Shown here: positions 17,610-25,367 of the stretch, one piece after another
Position numbering within the stretch: the first letter of the stretch is position 1
How the letters are laid out: the number at the start of each line of letters is the position of its first letter
Assembly (NCBI GenBank): GCA_013215105.1
Contig: JABSPL010000208.1
Coordinates: 1-64,000, forward strand
Source of the DNA: Flavobacteriaceae bacterium
GTDB lineage: Bacteria > Bacteroidota > Bacteroidia > Flavobacteriales > Flavobacteriaceae
Reading direction: 5' to 3'
Length of the DNA stretch: 64,000 nucleotides
The notes under the pieces: generated by a model
What the model saw: the letters and a program-made list of their open reading frames with translations, nothing else
Told to the model about the DNA's origin: nothing
The model's database searches: none
Position numbers and translations under genes: made by a program

Positions 17610-19235
17610 TTAAAGATACATACTCTTTCTTAGTTCTTTTACTTTTTCATCTTCCAAATACTCGTCAAAAGTACAGCTTCTGTCTATAACTCCCTTAGGT
17701 GTTATTTCTATTATTCTGTTAGCTACAGTCTGAGCAAACTCATGATCATGCGTAGAGAACAACATAGTCCCTTTAAAGTTCTTAAGACAGTTATTAAGTG
17801 CTTGTATAGACTCTAGGTCAAGGTGATTGGTTGGTTCGTCAAACAGTAATACGTTAGCTCTCTTCATCATCATTCTCGACAGCATACATCTTACTTTCTC
17901 TCCCCCTGATAGCACATTACACTTCTTTAAAGCCTCTTCTCCACTAAATATCATCTTACCTAAGAAACCTCTCAAATATACTGCTTCTCGCTCTTCTTCG
18001 GTCTGTGCGTATTGCCTTAACCAGTCTACTAAGTCCAAAGAATCATCGGTAAAGAAACCATGGTTTTCTACTGGCAGATAAGACTGAATAGTAGTAACTC
18101 CCCATTTTATTTCTCCTTTTTCGGGAGTCTCAGCACCTGATATAAGCTCGTAAAACTTAGATATAGATCTCGATTTTTTAGACAAAATAAGTACTTTATC
18201 TCCTTTTCTTAAGTTTATAAAAGTGTTATCGAACAAAGTTTCTCCTTCCAGAGTAGCTCCTAATTCCTCTATATTTAATATTTGGTCTCCAGCTTCTCTT
18301 TCTTGGTCAAATATAAGTGCAGGATACCTTCTGCTCGATGGCTTTATAGACTCTATATCTAGTTTATCTATCATCTTCTTACGACTGGTAGCCTGTTTAG
18401 ACTTTGCCATATTTGCCGAAAAACGACGTATAAACTCTTCTAATTCTTTCTTCTTCTCTTCCGATTTCTTGTTCTGTTGAGACCTTTGCTTAGCTGCTAA
18501 CTGACTAGACTCATACCAGAAAGTATAATTTCCAGAATAATGATTTATCTTGCTATAGTCAATATCCGAAATATGAGTACAAACAGCATCCAAAAAGTGC
18601 CTATCGTGCGATACTACTATTACAGTATTGTCATAGTTTGCCAAGAAGTTCTCTAACCAAGCTATGGTTTCAAAATCCAAATCGTTGGTAGGCTCATCCA
18701 TTATAAGTACGTCAGGGCTACCAAACAATGCTTGTGCCAATAACACTCTTACTTTGTCTTTACCATCAAGGTCTTTTACTAAATGGTAATGCTTGTCAGA
18801 ACCTATACCTAAAGACGACAACATAGTTGCTGCATCGCTTTCGGCATTCCATCCTCCCATTTCTTCGAAAACAACTCCTAGTTCTCCTGCTTTTATCCCA
18901 TCTTCTTCAGAAAAGTCGGGTTTAGCATATATTTCGTCCATTTCTTTTTTGAGAGCAAACAACTCTTTGTTACCCATAAGTATGGTTTCCAAAACGGTGA
19001 ATTCGTCAAAAGCAAAGTGGTCTTGCGATAACACAGACATTCTCTTTCCTTTTTCTAAGCTCACATTACCAGAGGTAGCATCCATCTGCCCCGAAATTAT
19101 TTTAAGAAAGGTAGACTTACCTGCCCCGTTTGCTCCTATTATACCATAACAATTACCTTTGGTAAATATGGTGTTTACCTCGTCAAACAAAATTCGCTTG
19201 CCAAACTGGACTGATAAATTTGATACTGTTAACAT
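17610..19235 (-). CDS. ABC-F family ATPase (YbiT-like)
   Basis: A 541-residue soluble protein with two ATP-binding domains and no membrane segment; ABC-F proteins act at the ribosomal E site. Domain 1 has Walker A GANGAGKST, an atypical signature (DLDGKDKVRVLLAQAL) and Walker B VLIMDEPTNDLD with H-loop VVSHDRHF. The inter-domain linker (about 245-315) is highly charged, as expected for the P-site tRNA interaction motif. Domain 2 has a good signature LSGGEKVR and Walker B VLLFDEPTNHLD, but the Walker A position reads VLILSKKSRSISKFY, without GxxGxGK. The weak first signature is known for YbiT-type proteins. The missing second Walker A suggests only one normal ATP site. Confidence 0.9.
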   Translation of the reverse strand: MLTVSNLSVQFGKRILFDEVNTIFTKGNCYGIIGANGAGKSTFLKIISGQMDATSGNVSLEKGKRMSVLSQDHFAFDEFTVLETILMGNKELFALKKEMDEIYAKPDFSEEDGIKAGELGVVFEEMGGWNAESDAATMLSSLGIGSDKHYHLVKDLDGKDKVRVLLAQALFGSPDVLIMDEPTNDLDFETIAWLENFLANYDNTVIVVSHDRHFLDAVCTHISDIDYSKINHYSGNYTFWYESSQLAAKQRSQQNKKSEEKKKELEEFIRRFSANMAKSKQATSRKKMIDKLDIESIKPSSRRYPALIFDQEREAGDQILNIEELGATLEGETLFDNTFINLRKGDKVLILSKKSRSISKFYELISGAETPEKGEIKWGVTTIQSYLPVENHGFFTDDSLDLVDWLRQYAQTEEEREAVYLRGFLGKMIFSGEEALKKCNVLSGGEKVRCMLSRMMMKRANVLLFDEPTNHLDLESIQALNNCLKNFKGTMLFSTHDHEFAQTVANRIIEITPKGVIDRSCTFDEYLEDEKVKELRKSMYL

Positions 19236-19269
19236 ATTTTTGCTTTTAATCTATTCTAAAAAATTCATG

Positions 19270-19277
19270 CAAAAATA
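19270..19277 (-). promoter_or_regulatory. Candidate -7 element for the ABC-F gene
   Basis: TATTTTTG on the minus strand, 34 bases above the ATG at 19235; matches TAnnTTTG. No clear -33 element. Confidence 0.4.
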
Positions 19278-19367
19278 ACAAAAAAGAATTAGCTAGTACC
19301 TTAATATTTTATTTGTTTGAACTATTATATATAAAAAGAGTGTTTCCTTATATAATAAGACTAATAA

Positions 19368-19392
19368 TTCATAATTATGAACTCATAATTAT
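19368..19392. repeat. Interleaved palindromes at the end of the LytTR operon
   Basis: TTCATAATTATGAA (19368-19381) is a perfect 14-base palindrome. CATAATTAT occurs twice (19370-19378 and 19384-19392), so a second inverted pair forms around GAACTC. The second copy overlaps the stop codon of the LytTR gene. It may fold as an mRNA 3' end structure; no T run follows it. Confidence 0.5.
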
Positions 19393-20147
19393 TCTATCCA
19401 CTTCTTAAAGTCTCTCACCTTTTCTCGGCTAACTATTATCTCAAATACATCGAAAGACTTAATAGCTATCTTTAACCTGCTGTTACTATAACTTATAATA
19501 TCATCTATATAATCAAGGTTTATATAGCATTTACGGTTTACTCTAAAGAATATTTCGTTGTCTAAAATATTTTCTAGCTGTTCTAGACTAAAATCTAACA
19601 AATAACTCCTACCTTGGTTAGTTTGCAAATAAGTCCCTTTGTCTTGACTATAAAAACAAACTATTTCGCTAGTATTTATCATTTTAAGATGCTGACCTAT
19701 ACGTATAGTAAAACGTTTTTTGAACTGTCTATCCAAAGGATTAACTAGCATTTGTTTTATCTGATTAAGGTCAAACTGTAAGCTCTCATTAGGTTTTTGG
19801 CTCAGGTCTTTATATTTATCTATAGCTATAGACAAATCGTCGTTATCTATAGGTTTTAATATATAGTCTATGCTTTTTAGCTTGAAAGCTTTAAGAGCAT
19901 ATTCGTCATAAGCAGTGGTAAATATGATAGCACTTTTCACCTCTACATTCTCGAATATCTCGAAACTAAGCCCGTCAGAAAGCTGAATATCTAAAAATAT
20001 CAACTCAGGATGCTCGTTAGACTGTAACCACTCCATAGACTCTTCTACCGAATGCAACATAGCCAACACATCTAATCCCAAATCCTCTGCCATACGTTTT
20101 AGTCTACGTGCAGCTGGTTTTTCGTCTTCTATAACTATTACTTTCAT
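19389..20147 (-). CDS. LytTR-family response regulator
   Basis: A 252-residue regulator. The N-terminal receiver domain (1-120) has the acidic pair EDE near residue 7, the phospho-acceptor aspartate in LIFLDIQLSDG (about D53), the T in IIFTTAYDEYA and the K in YILKPID. The C-terminal LytTR DNA-binding domain (about 150-250) includes FTIRIGQHLKMINTSEI, TNQGRSYLLDFSLEQLE and FRVNRKCYINLDYI. It is the last gene of the operon with the LytS-type kinase at 21057-22388, its presumed partner. Its start shares a base with the stop of the upstream 2TM gene. Targets are unknown. Confidence 0.93.
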   Translation of the reverse strand: MKVIVIEDEKPAARRLKRMAEDLGLDVLAMLHSVEESMEWLQSNEHPELIFLDIQLSDGLSFEIFENVEVKSAIIFTTAYDEYALKAFKLKSIDYILKPIDNDDLSIAIDKYKDLSQKPNESLQFDLNQIKQMLVNPLDRQFKKRFTIRIGQHLKMINTSEIVCFYSQDKGTYLQTNQGRSYLLDFSLEQLENILDNEIFFRVNRKCYINLDYIDDIISYSNSRLKIAIKSFDVFEIIVSREKVRDFKKWIE

Positions 20148-20452
20148 TAAAATTTGTCTTTATCCATTAACTCTTTTATCTTATCCTTTTCCCAGCTTTT
20201 ACCTAGTATATAGTCTTGTCCAAACACCTTAAGCCAATGTACAAATATACCTATTCCCCAGAAAAACCATATAGTTCCGTTTTCTAATTTTATCTCTCCG
20301 CTATCCTGATAGTTATGAATCATACCATTAATTGTAATTATAGAACAAACTACAATATAGGCAGTAAGATGCTTATAAAACTTCTTTATTTTGTCAACTT
20401 TAGCTTTGGCTATTAAATACTTTTCTTGCTCTATTTTATCTTTATCGTTCAT
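20147..20452 (-). CDS. 2TM-domain membrane protein
   Basis: A 101-residue protein with the 2TM layout: a charged N-terminus (EQEKYLIAKAKVDKIKKFY), helix 1 (HLTAYIVVCSIITINGMI), a short loop, helix 2 (IWFFWGIGIFVHWLKVFG), then GKSWEKDKIKELMDKDKF. The K/R-rich amphipathic front helix and the final 'WE..KI.E.M..D' are shared with the three other 2TM units in this operon. 2TM domains sit next to LytTR/LytS pairs in many Bacteroidota and are presumed to modulate signalling in the inner membrane. This copy is the most diverged of the four. Confidence 0.9.
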   Translation of the reverse strand: MNDKDKIEQEKYLIAKAKVDKIKKFYKHLTAYIVVCSIITINGMIHNYQDSGEIKLENGTIWFFWGIGIFVHWLKVFGQDYILGKSWEKDKIKELMDKDKF

Positions 20453-20454
20453 AA

Positions 20455-20754
20455 TTATTTATTTTTAATATCGTTATCCATAAACTCTTGTATTTTTCTT
20501 TGTTCCCAATCTTTACTTATAAAAGGATTACGCCCGAATGTATGTAAAGCATGGAAGAAAATTCCTATTCCCCAACCTGTCATAGGATAATAAAACCATA
20601 TTTCGTGAGGTGAGAACCTGAAATTTATAAAGACTAGTGTAGGTATAACTAAGCAGTAAGATACTAAGTTATAATAAAATCCTTTTAAGTTATCTAGTTT
20701 TTCTTTAGCTCTTAAGTATTTGTCTTCTTCTGAGTATTTGTATTCTTTTTTCAT
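20455..20754 (-). CDS. 2TM-domain membrane protein, tandem copy
   Basis: A 99-residue 2TM protein beginning MKKEYKYSEEDKYLRAKEKL. Helix 1 is about LVSYCLVIPTLVFINFRF and helix 2 about YPMTGWGIGIFFHALHTFG, then NPFISKDWEQRKIQEFMDND. The start at 20754 is chosen because it aligns exactly with the neighbouring paralogue and lies one base after that gene's stop; a longer in-frame reading would extend into the neighbour. The gene is nearly identical to 20756-21055 at both DNA and protein level, so it arose by recent tandem duplication. Confidence 0.9.
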   Translation of the reverse strand: MKKEYKYSEEDKYLRAKEKLDNLKGFYYNLVSYCLVIPTLVFINFRFSPHEIWFYYPMTGWGIGIFFHALHTFGRNPFISKDWEQRKIQEFMDNDIKNK

Positions 20755-20755
20755 C

Positions 20756-21055
20756 TTAAAATGCTTTAGTGTCGTTATTAATAAGTTCTTGTATTTTGTT
20801 TTGTTCCCAATTTTTACTGATAAAAGGGTTGCGTCCGAATATATATAAGGCATGTATGAGAATTCCTATTCCCCAGCCTATCATATTGTAATAGAACCAT
20901 ATTTGGTTAGGTGAAAATCTAAAGTTAATAAAGGCTAATGTAGGTATAACCAAGCAGAAAGAGACTATATTATAATAAAAACCTTTTAAGTTATCTAGTT
21001 TTTCTTTAGCCCTTAAGTATTTGTTTTCTTCAGAGTATTTATATTCTTTTTTCAT
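20756..21055 (-). CDS. 2TM-domain membrane protein, tandem copy
   Basis: A 99-residue 2TM protein, MKKEYKYSEENKYLRAKEKL, with helices around IVSFCLVIPTLAFINFRF and YNMIGWGIGILIHALYIFG and a tail NPFISKNWEQNKIQELINND. It lies one base after the stop of the kinase-2TM fusion. It shares its entire length with the copy at 20455-20754 and clear similarity with the C-terminus of the kinase. Presumed role: inner-membrane component of the LytS/LytTR system. Confidence 0.9.
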   Translation of the reverse strand: MKKEYKYSEENKYLRAKEKLDNLKGFYYNIVSFCLVIPTLAFINFRFSPNQIWFYYNMIGWGIGILIHALYIFGRNPFISKNWEQNKIQELINNDTKAF

Positions 21056-21056
21056 C

Positions 21057-22388
21057 TTAAAAAGGTTTATTATCGTTATCCATAAACTCTCTTATCTTTT
21101 TATTCTCCCAATCTTTACCTAGTAAAGGGTTAAAACCAAAGGCACCTATTCCGTGAAATACAAGTCCTATTCCCCAACCTATCATAGGATAAAAGAACCA
21201 ATAATGGCGTGGCGAAAACCTTAGGTTAATAAATATAAGCCAAGGTATAATTATACAATACATCATCAGGTTATTGTAAAATTCTTTTATGTCTTTTACC
21301 TTTCTGGTTGCTCTCAAGTATTTTTCCGAATCGCTTGTTTCTTCTATTCTCATCTGATTTATTTTTTGTGTTAATAACGGTAATTTCACCGTAAATTCTT
21401 CTTTATTATTAATTATGATAACAGGTAGCTTTGTTATAAGTCCGTATCTGTCTGCTATATTTTGCAGACCTATTTTGGTACTAATACCTATAGTTTCCTT
21501 AGGATTTTGATTGTTTCGTACAAACAAGACTCCATTTTCTTCGCCTATTACTATATGTAAAGGTTTATTTTTACTTATATGATTGTGTTTTATGCAATTC
21601 TCTAATAATATTTGCAGAGAAAGAGGTACTACTTTTAGTACATCGGTCTTATCCATATCTTCTATCTCGTAACTAAGTCCATCTTCAAATCTTATTCTAA
21701 GCAAGTCCATATATGTTTTTGCAAAGTTCAATTCTTCATCTAGTAAAACTAGGTCTTTGTTTTTGTGCTGTAAAACATATCTGTAAACCTTAGATAGTTT
21801 AGTAGTAAACTGCTCAGCCAAACTAGGATTTTCATGTATTAAAGCAACCAAAACATTAAGACTATTAAAAAGAAAATGAGGATCTAGTTGACTTTTTAAA
21901 CTCTCGTACCTTGCCGACTCTGTTTTGGCAACTATTTGCGATTCTTTTACTTTCTTCTCGCTAAGTCTCTTATAATGATGAATTATATATACCGATATAG
22001 TTATTACAACGGTTATAGTTATAGATATCCAATAAGTTATAGCTTTCTGATTGTTTATAAAATAGTCAAAACTACTATCGTATATCAGAACATAAGTAAC
22101 CATATTGAGTAAGAATATACATGCACCAGTAAGGACTATAGATACCGAAATACCTATAAACAAACCAGTCTTCGGGAATCTCCTCCACATATTTATCTTT
22201 TTGAAATAATCGAATAAATACATATTAGTACCTCCTATTCCCAGAGACCAAAGTAAGTTTACACTAAAACCTTTGATCATCTCGAAAGTATCACCACTAC
22301 TATAACCCTCTAAAAACAATATATCAACTACAGATATAGCAACCGCTATAACTACACAATAAACAACACCTACTATTATAGACTTCAT
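21057..22388 (-). CDS. LytS-type sensor histidine kinase with C-terminal 2TM domain (fusion)
   Basis: A 443-residue protein. Four hydrophobic segments fill residues 1-145 (IIVGVVYCVVIAVAISVV, WSLGIGGTNMYLF, GISVSIVLTGACIFLL, YWISITITVVITISVYII). The His_kinase domain follows, with SLKSQLDPHFLFNSLN (phospho-histidine H in DPHF, about residue 170) and ATPase motifs LQILLENCIKHNH and IGLQNIADRYG. Residues from about 346 (MRIEETSDSEKYLRA) to the end are a complete 98-residue 2TM domain like the separate genes downstream. The join lies at QKINQM, right after an A6 run (plus-strand T6 at 21362-21367); one A fewer would put TAA after QK and leave ATG at 21353 as the start of a separate 2TM gene. It should phosphorylate the LytTR regulator. 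Confidence 0.92.
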   Translation of the reverse strand: MKSIIVGVVYCVVIAVAISVVDILFLEGYSSGDTFEMIKGFSVNLLWSLGIGGTNMYLFDYFKKINMWRRFPKTGLFIGISVSIVLTGACIFLLNMVTYVLIYDSSFDYFINNQKAITYWISITITVVITISVYIIHHYKRLSEKKVKESQIVAKTESARYESLKSQLDPHFLFNSLNVLVALIHENPSLAEQFTTKLSKVYRYVLQHKNKDLVLLDEELNFAKTYMDLLRIRFEDGLSYEIEDMDKTDVLKVVPLSLQILLENCIKHNHISKNKPLHIVIGEENGVLFVRNNQNPKETIGISTKIGLQNIADRYGLITKLPVIIINNKEEFTVKLPLLTQKINQMRIEETSDSEKYLRATRKVKDIKEFYNNLMMYCIIIPWLIFINLRFSPRHYWFFYPMIGWGIGLVFHGIGAFGFNPLLGKDWENKKIREFMDNDNKPF

Positions 22389-22392
22389 CTTA

Positions 22393-23385
22393 TTATAATT
22401 TTACTTCAAATCTAACATCTTTATCCTTTAATTCAAACTTAGAACTAGAAAACTCTGGAGATTCCATATATTCTAATTCATTTATAGCACCATATTCTTC
22501 CAAAGGAATGCCATTCTTATCAAAGTCTAACCTACCATTCACATTCTCATCATGAAAGCACACTATAGCGTATTCTCCTGGCTCCATGTTTTCAAAACTA
22601 ACTATGCTCTTCCCTTGGTTTATTTTCGAATCTATATGCTTTAACGCTGTGTGCATAAAACCATCTTCATTATAAATAGACACGTTTACAACTCCTTTAT
22701 CGGTCTTTATATTACTTATATCTATATTAATACTGTGCTTACTTTCTTTTTCATTCTCACTTTCCCCACATTGTTTTCTTATATATTTAGATCTTTCCTC
22801 TCCCCATTTAGGATAGAATTTCTGAGAATGTTTAAAAGTCTTATACTTCTCTAAAGCTTTATTATTAAGTTCGCAAAACGAGTCAATAGGACCTCCCATA
22901 AACTTAGCTCCTCCTATTTGGTATTCTGCTAAGCCTGAATATGCTCTAGGGTTTTCTGGATTTAGCTTTATGGCTTTATAGTATAATTCTATTATTTTTG
23001 AAGATAGTTTAGCTCCATATACCATAGGTTTATACGCCACATATCCTGTTTTTACAAAGGCTTCTATCACCAATACTTCCGATATATCGTTGTTCATTGC
23101 TTTTATCTTCTCTACATATAAGGACGCTCTTTCTAGCTTTTGAACTCTTTTTTCTTCATTACTTTCCGAGAAAGACTTTATAACCAATATACTTGCCGAA
23201 TAATAATAAGGCAACCAGTTATCGGTTTCTACTTTACCTATTCTTTCGAAAATACTCAACGCCTCAGTGGTATTATTGGTCTGCCAAAGGTCAAAAGCCT
23301 TTTCCATCTGTATATCGTATTTGCTTTGTGCGTTTGTACTCATACCTACGAGCATCATTACTGTCAATATTATAACTTTTTTCAT
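22393..23385 (-). CDS. Exported TPR-like protein with C-terminal DUF2141 domain
   Basis: A 330-residue protein with signal peptide MKKVIILTVMMLVGMSTNAQ. Residues 25-205 form TPR-like helix pairs (AFDLWQTNNTTEALSIFERI, YYKAIKLNPENPRAYSGLAE). After a linker, residues about 218-330 match DUF2141: INIDISNIKTDKGVVNVSIYNEDGFM, FENMEPGEYAIVCFHDENVN and LDFDKNGIPLEEYG. The DUF2141 part has the Ig-like pattern of the shorter gene upstream (23390). It starts 4 bases after that gene's stop and ends 4 bases before the kinase. The location is periplasm or outer surface; a sensing role for the kinase is possible but not shown. Confidence 0.85.
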   Translation of the reverse strand: MKKVIILTVMMLVGMSTNAQSKYDIQMEKAFDLWQTNNTTEALSIFERIGKVETDNWLPYYYSASILVIKSFSESNEEKRVQKLERASLYVEKIKAMNNDISEVLVIEAFVKTGYVAYKPMVYGAKLSSKIIELYYKAIKLNPENPRAYSGLAEYQIGGAKFMGGPIDSFCELNNKALEKYKTFKHSQKFYPKWGEERSKYIRKQCGESENEKESKHSINIDISNIKTDKGVVNVSIYNEDGFMHTALKHIDSKINQGKSIVSFENMEPGEYAIVCFHDENVNGRLDFDKNGIPLEEYGAINELEYMESPEFSSSKFELKDKDVRFEVKL

Positions 23386-23389
23386 CTTA

Positions 23390-23812
23390 TTACATTTTTA
23401 TACTGTGAGTGTTATTTCCTTCTTTCAAATAAATTTTAGCTTTTAGGTACTTAGGAGGCCCCATAAACCCTCTGGTATTATTAGAACACCCTGTTGGTTC
23501 TTTGGGTATCCCCATAAAGTTAAAGTCTAAAACACCGTTATTGTTCTTGTCCTGAAAACAAGATATAGCATAAGTGCCAGCTTCTAACTTGTCAAAGACA
23601 ACAGTTACAGTTCCGTTTTCTATTTCAGAAACTCTAGCTGCTATATGCTTTTTCAGAAAAGTCTCTTCGCTGTTGTATATGGCTATCATCATCTTACCTT
23701 CTCCTGAAGATATCCCTGTTATGCTAACCTCCACTTGGGTGTTTTGAGCTGATAGCTGACTAGGTAAAGCAAAGCCCAATAATACTGCTAATGTTAATAT
23801 ATTCTTTATCAT
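23390..23812 (-). CDS. DUF2141 exported protein
   Basis: A 140-residue secreted protein: signal peptide MIKNILTLAVLLGFALPSQLSAQ, then one DUF2141 domain with VEVSITGISSGEGKMMIAIYNSEETF, FDKLEAGTYAISCFQDKNNN and LDFNFMGIPKEPTG. The NNGVLDFN and GIPKEP segments are conserved in the family. Function is unknown. It is the first gene of the LytS/LytTR operon, and its C-terminal half repeats in the next gene, so the two likely arose by duplication and fusion. Confidence 0.88.
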   Translation of the reverse strand: MIKNILTLAVLLGFALPSQLSAQNTQVEVSITGISSGEGKMMIAIYNSEETFLKKHIAARVSEIENGTVTVVFDKLEAGTYAISCFQDKNNNGVLDFNFMGIPKEPTGCSNNTRGFMGPPKYLKAKIYLKEGNNTHSIKM

Positions 23813-24112
23813 AATTGAATAGTTTATTTGTTTGATACAAAAGTCATACTATTTGCCCTTACTAAGAATTATTACTTACTCAACTGTTATTTTGCTTGTC
23901 TGAATTGTTCCCTATAGAACTATAATAGTACAGAATACTATATATACACCTATTTTAGGCAATCAATGATCTAAATAATACAGTAATTATATACTTGTAT
24001 AGTAATGCGAAAGAAATAATAGACAGGTCAATTATTGATAATCAATTAATTATATAAGATATTTAACTCTTATTTTTAGTTTTATTTAAAATAAAAAGAC
24101 TAATTTCATATT
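23813..24112. other. Divergent 300-base regulatory gap
   Basis: No gene is seen. It separates the DUF2141/LytS operon (minus) from the TlpA/redoxin pair (plus). It contains the near-palindrome ATTGATAATCAAT (24034-24046) 67 bases before the TlpA ATG. I found no good TAnnTTTG element for either direction. Confidence 0.5.
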
Positions 24113-24655
24113 ATGAAATACTTAATACTTATACTTCTTGTGGCTTTTACATGCTGTAAAGGAGATCAAAAGAACAAAAAGAACTATACTAAAGAGGTAG
24201 AAAAAGTCTCTTTAAGTGAAAAACGCTCTAAACTTATAGAGTTAGATATCAGAAACTTTGACCAACTAGAAGAATTACTAAATAAGGAAGACAATAAAGT
24301 GCATATCGTTAATTTTTGGGCTACTTGGTGTGGACCTTGCGTTAAAGAACTACCACATTTCGAAGAGATTTACGCTAACTATAAAGACTCTAATGTCGAA
24401 GTTTTGTTGGTTAGTTTAGACTTCCCTAGCAAGTACGAAAAATCATTAAAACCGTTCTTAATAAAACATAATATACAGTCTCAAGTAGTAGTACTTGACG
24501 ACCCAGACATGGACACTTGGCTACCAAAAGTAGATACAGACTGGGATGGAGCTATACCCGTAACTCTTATTTATAGTAAGACTAAACGAGAGTTATACAA
24601 ACAAACATTCACTTATGGTGAACTAGAAGATAAACTAAAACAATTTTTAAATTAA
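24113..24655 (+). CDS. TlpA-like thioredoxin-fold lipoprotein
   Basis: A 180-residue lipoprotein (MKYLILILLVAFTCCKG; Cys at lipobox). The thioredoxin fold has its redox site at WATWCGPCVKELPHFEEIY (about residues 70-88) with both cysteines present, then LLVSLDFPSKYEKSLKPFL and cis-proline segment GAIPVTLIY. It is expected to reduce disulfides in the periplasm, as TlpA/ResA proteins do. The next gene, 5 bases downstream, is a second thioredoxin-fold protein, so they form a two-gene thiol-redox unit. Confidence 0.9.
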   Translation: MKYLILILLVAFTCCKGDQKNKKNYTKEVEKVSLSEKRSKLIELDIRNFDQLEELLNKEDNKVHIVNFWATWCGPCVKELPHFEEIYANYKDSNVEVLLVSLDFPSKYEKSLKPFLIKHNIQSQVVVLDDPDMDTWLPKVDTDWDGAIPVTLIYSKTKRELYKQTFTYGELEDKLKQFLN

Positions 24656-24660
24656 ACATT

Positions 24661-25284
24661 ATGAAAAGAATCAAACTATTAACAATCATAGTATTAGTAC
24701 TTGTAGTAAGTGCTTTTACTGTAAAAGGAGTAATCAGTAAAACTGACAAAGGCTATAAAGTAGGCGACATGGCAACCGACTTTAAACTTATGAATATAGA
24801 CGAAAAGACAGTCTCTATGAGCGACTTCGAAGACGCAAAAGGTTTTATAATAGTATTTACTTGTAACACCTGCCCTTATGCTGTGATGTACGAAGACAGA
24901 ATAGAGGCTCTTAACAGAAAATATGCTAGCAAAGGTTACCCTGTTATAGCTATTATGCCTAACAGTATTACCAAAAAACCAGGAGACAATTTAGACGCTA
25001 TGAAAATGAGAGCTAAAGAAAAAGGCTTTACTTTTCCTTACCTAATAGACAAAGATCAATCAATATATCCGCAGTATGGAGCTACAAAAACTCCTCATAC
25101 TTATATATTAGAAAAAACTGATAAAGGTAATGTAGTAAGATATATAGGAGCTATAGACAATAACTACAAAGACGAATCTAAAGTTACTAAGAAATATGCC
25201 GAAGATGCTATAGATGCTTTACTTAAAGGAGAACCTGTGCCAAAAGCTAAGACCAAAGCAATAGGTTGCTCTATAAAAGCTTAA
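24661..25284 (+). CDS. Thioredoxin-fold redoxin with CNTCPY motif
   Basis: A 207-residue protein with an uncleaved or cleavable N-terminal hydrophobic segment (KLLTIIVLVLVVSAFTV). The AhpC/TSA-like region starts at YKVGDMATDFKLMN, with the redox-like pair in VFTCNTCPYAVMYEDRI (C-x-x-C), followed by YPVIAIMPNS and the cis-proline region TKTPHTYILEKTD. Such CNTCPY proteins are common in Bacteroidota near thiol reductases. It is probably periplasmic and partners the TlpA-like lipoprotein upstream. The exact substrate is unknown. Confidence 0.85.
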   Translation: MKRIKLLTIIVLVLVVSAFTVKGVISKTDKGYKVGDMATDFKLMNIDEKTVSMSDFEDAKGFIIVFTCNTCPYAVMYEDRIEALNRKYASKGYPVIAIMPNSITKKPGDNLDAMKMRAKEKGFTFPYLIDKDQSIYPQYGATKTPHTYILEKTDKGNVVRYIGAIDNNYKDESKVTKKYAEDAIDALLKGEPVPKAKTKAIGCSIKA

Positions 25285-25303
25285 AAAATTATTAGTAACA
25301 CAA

Positions 25304-25338
25304 TTAAGCCCTCGTTATATTTTGTAACGAGGGCTTAA
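25304..25338. terminator. Bidirectional terminator
   Basis: TTAAGCCCTCGTTA and TAACGAGGGCTTAA make a perfect 14-base stem with a seven-base loop between the convergent redoxin and porin genes. The T tract is weak. Confidence 0.8.
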
Positions 25339-25367
25339 TTTGTTTAATGATATAAGAGGAGAAAGTT

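Larger units (their letters stand above)
20455..21055 (-). repeat. Tandem duplicate of a 2TM gene
   Basis: Two adjacent units of about 301 bases (20455-20754 and 20756-21055) align along their whole length with scattered substitutions, including the identical start context CTTAAGATG... on the minus strand read from each boundary. Confidence 0.85.

Noticed and set aside
20755-20853. Longer start for the 2TM gene at 20455-20754
   Set aside because: The extra residues come from reading into the paralogue in another frame; the ATG at 20754 matches its twin exactly.
23813-24112. tRNA or small RNA gene in the divergent gap
   Set aside because: No cloverleaf or terminator-ended hairpin is seen; only short AT palindromes.
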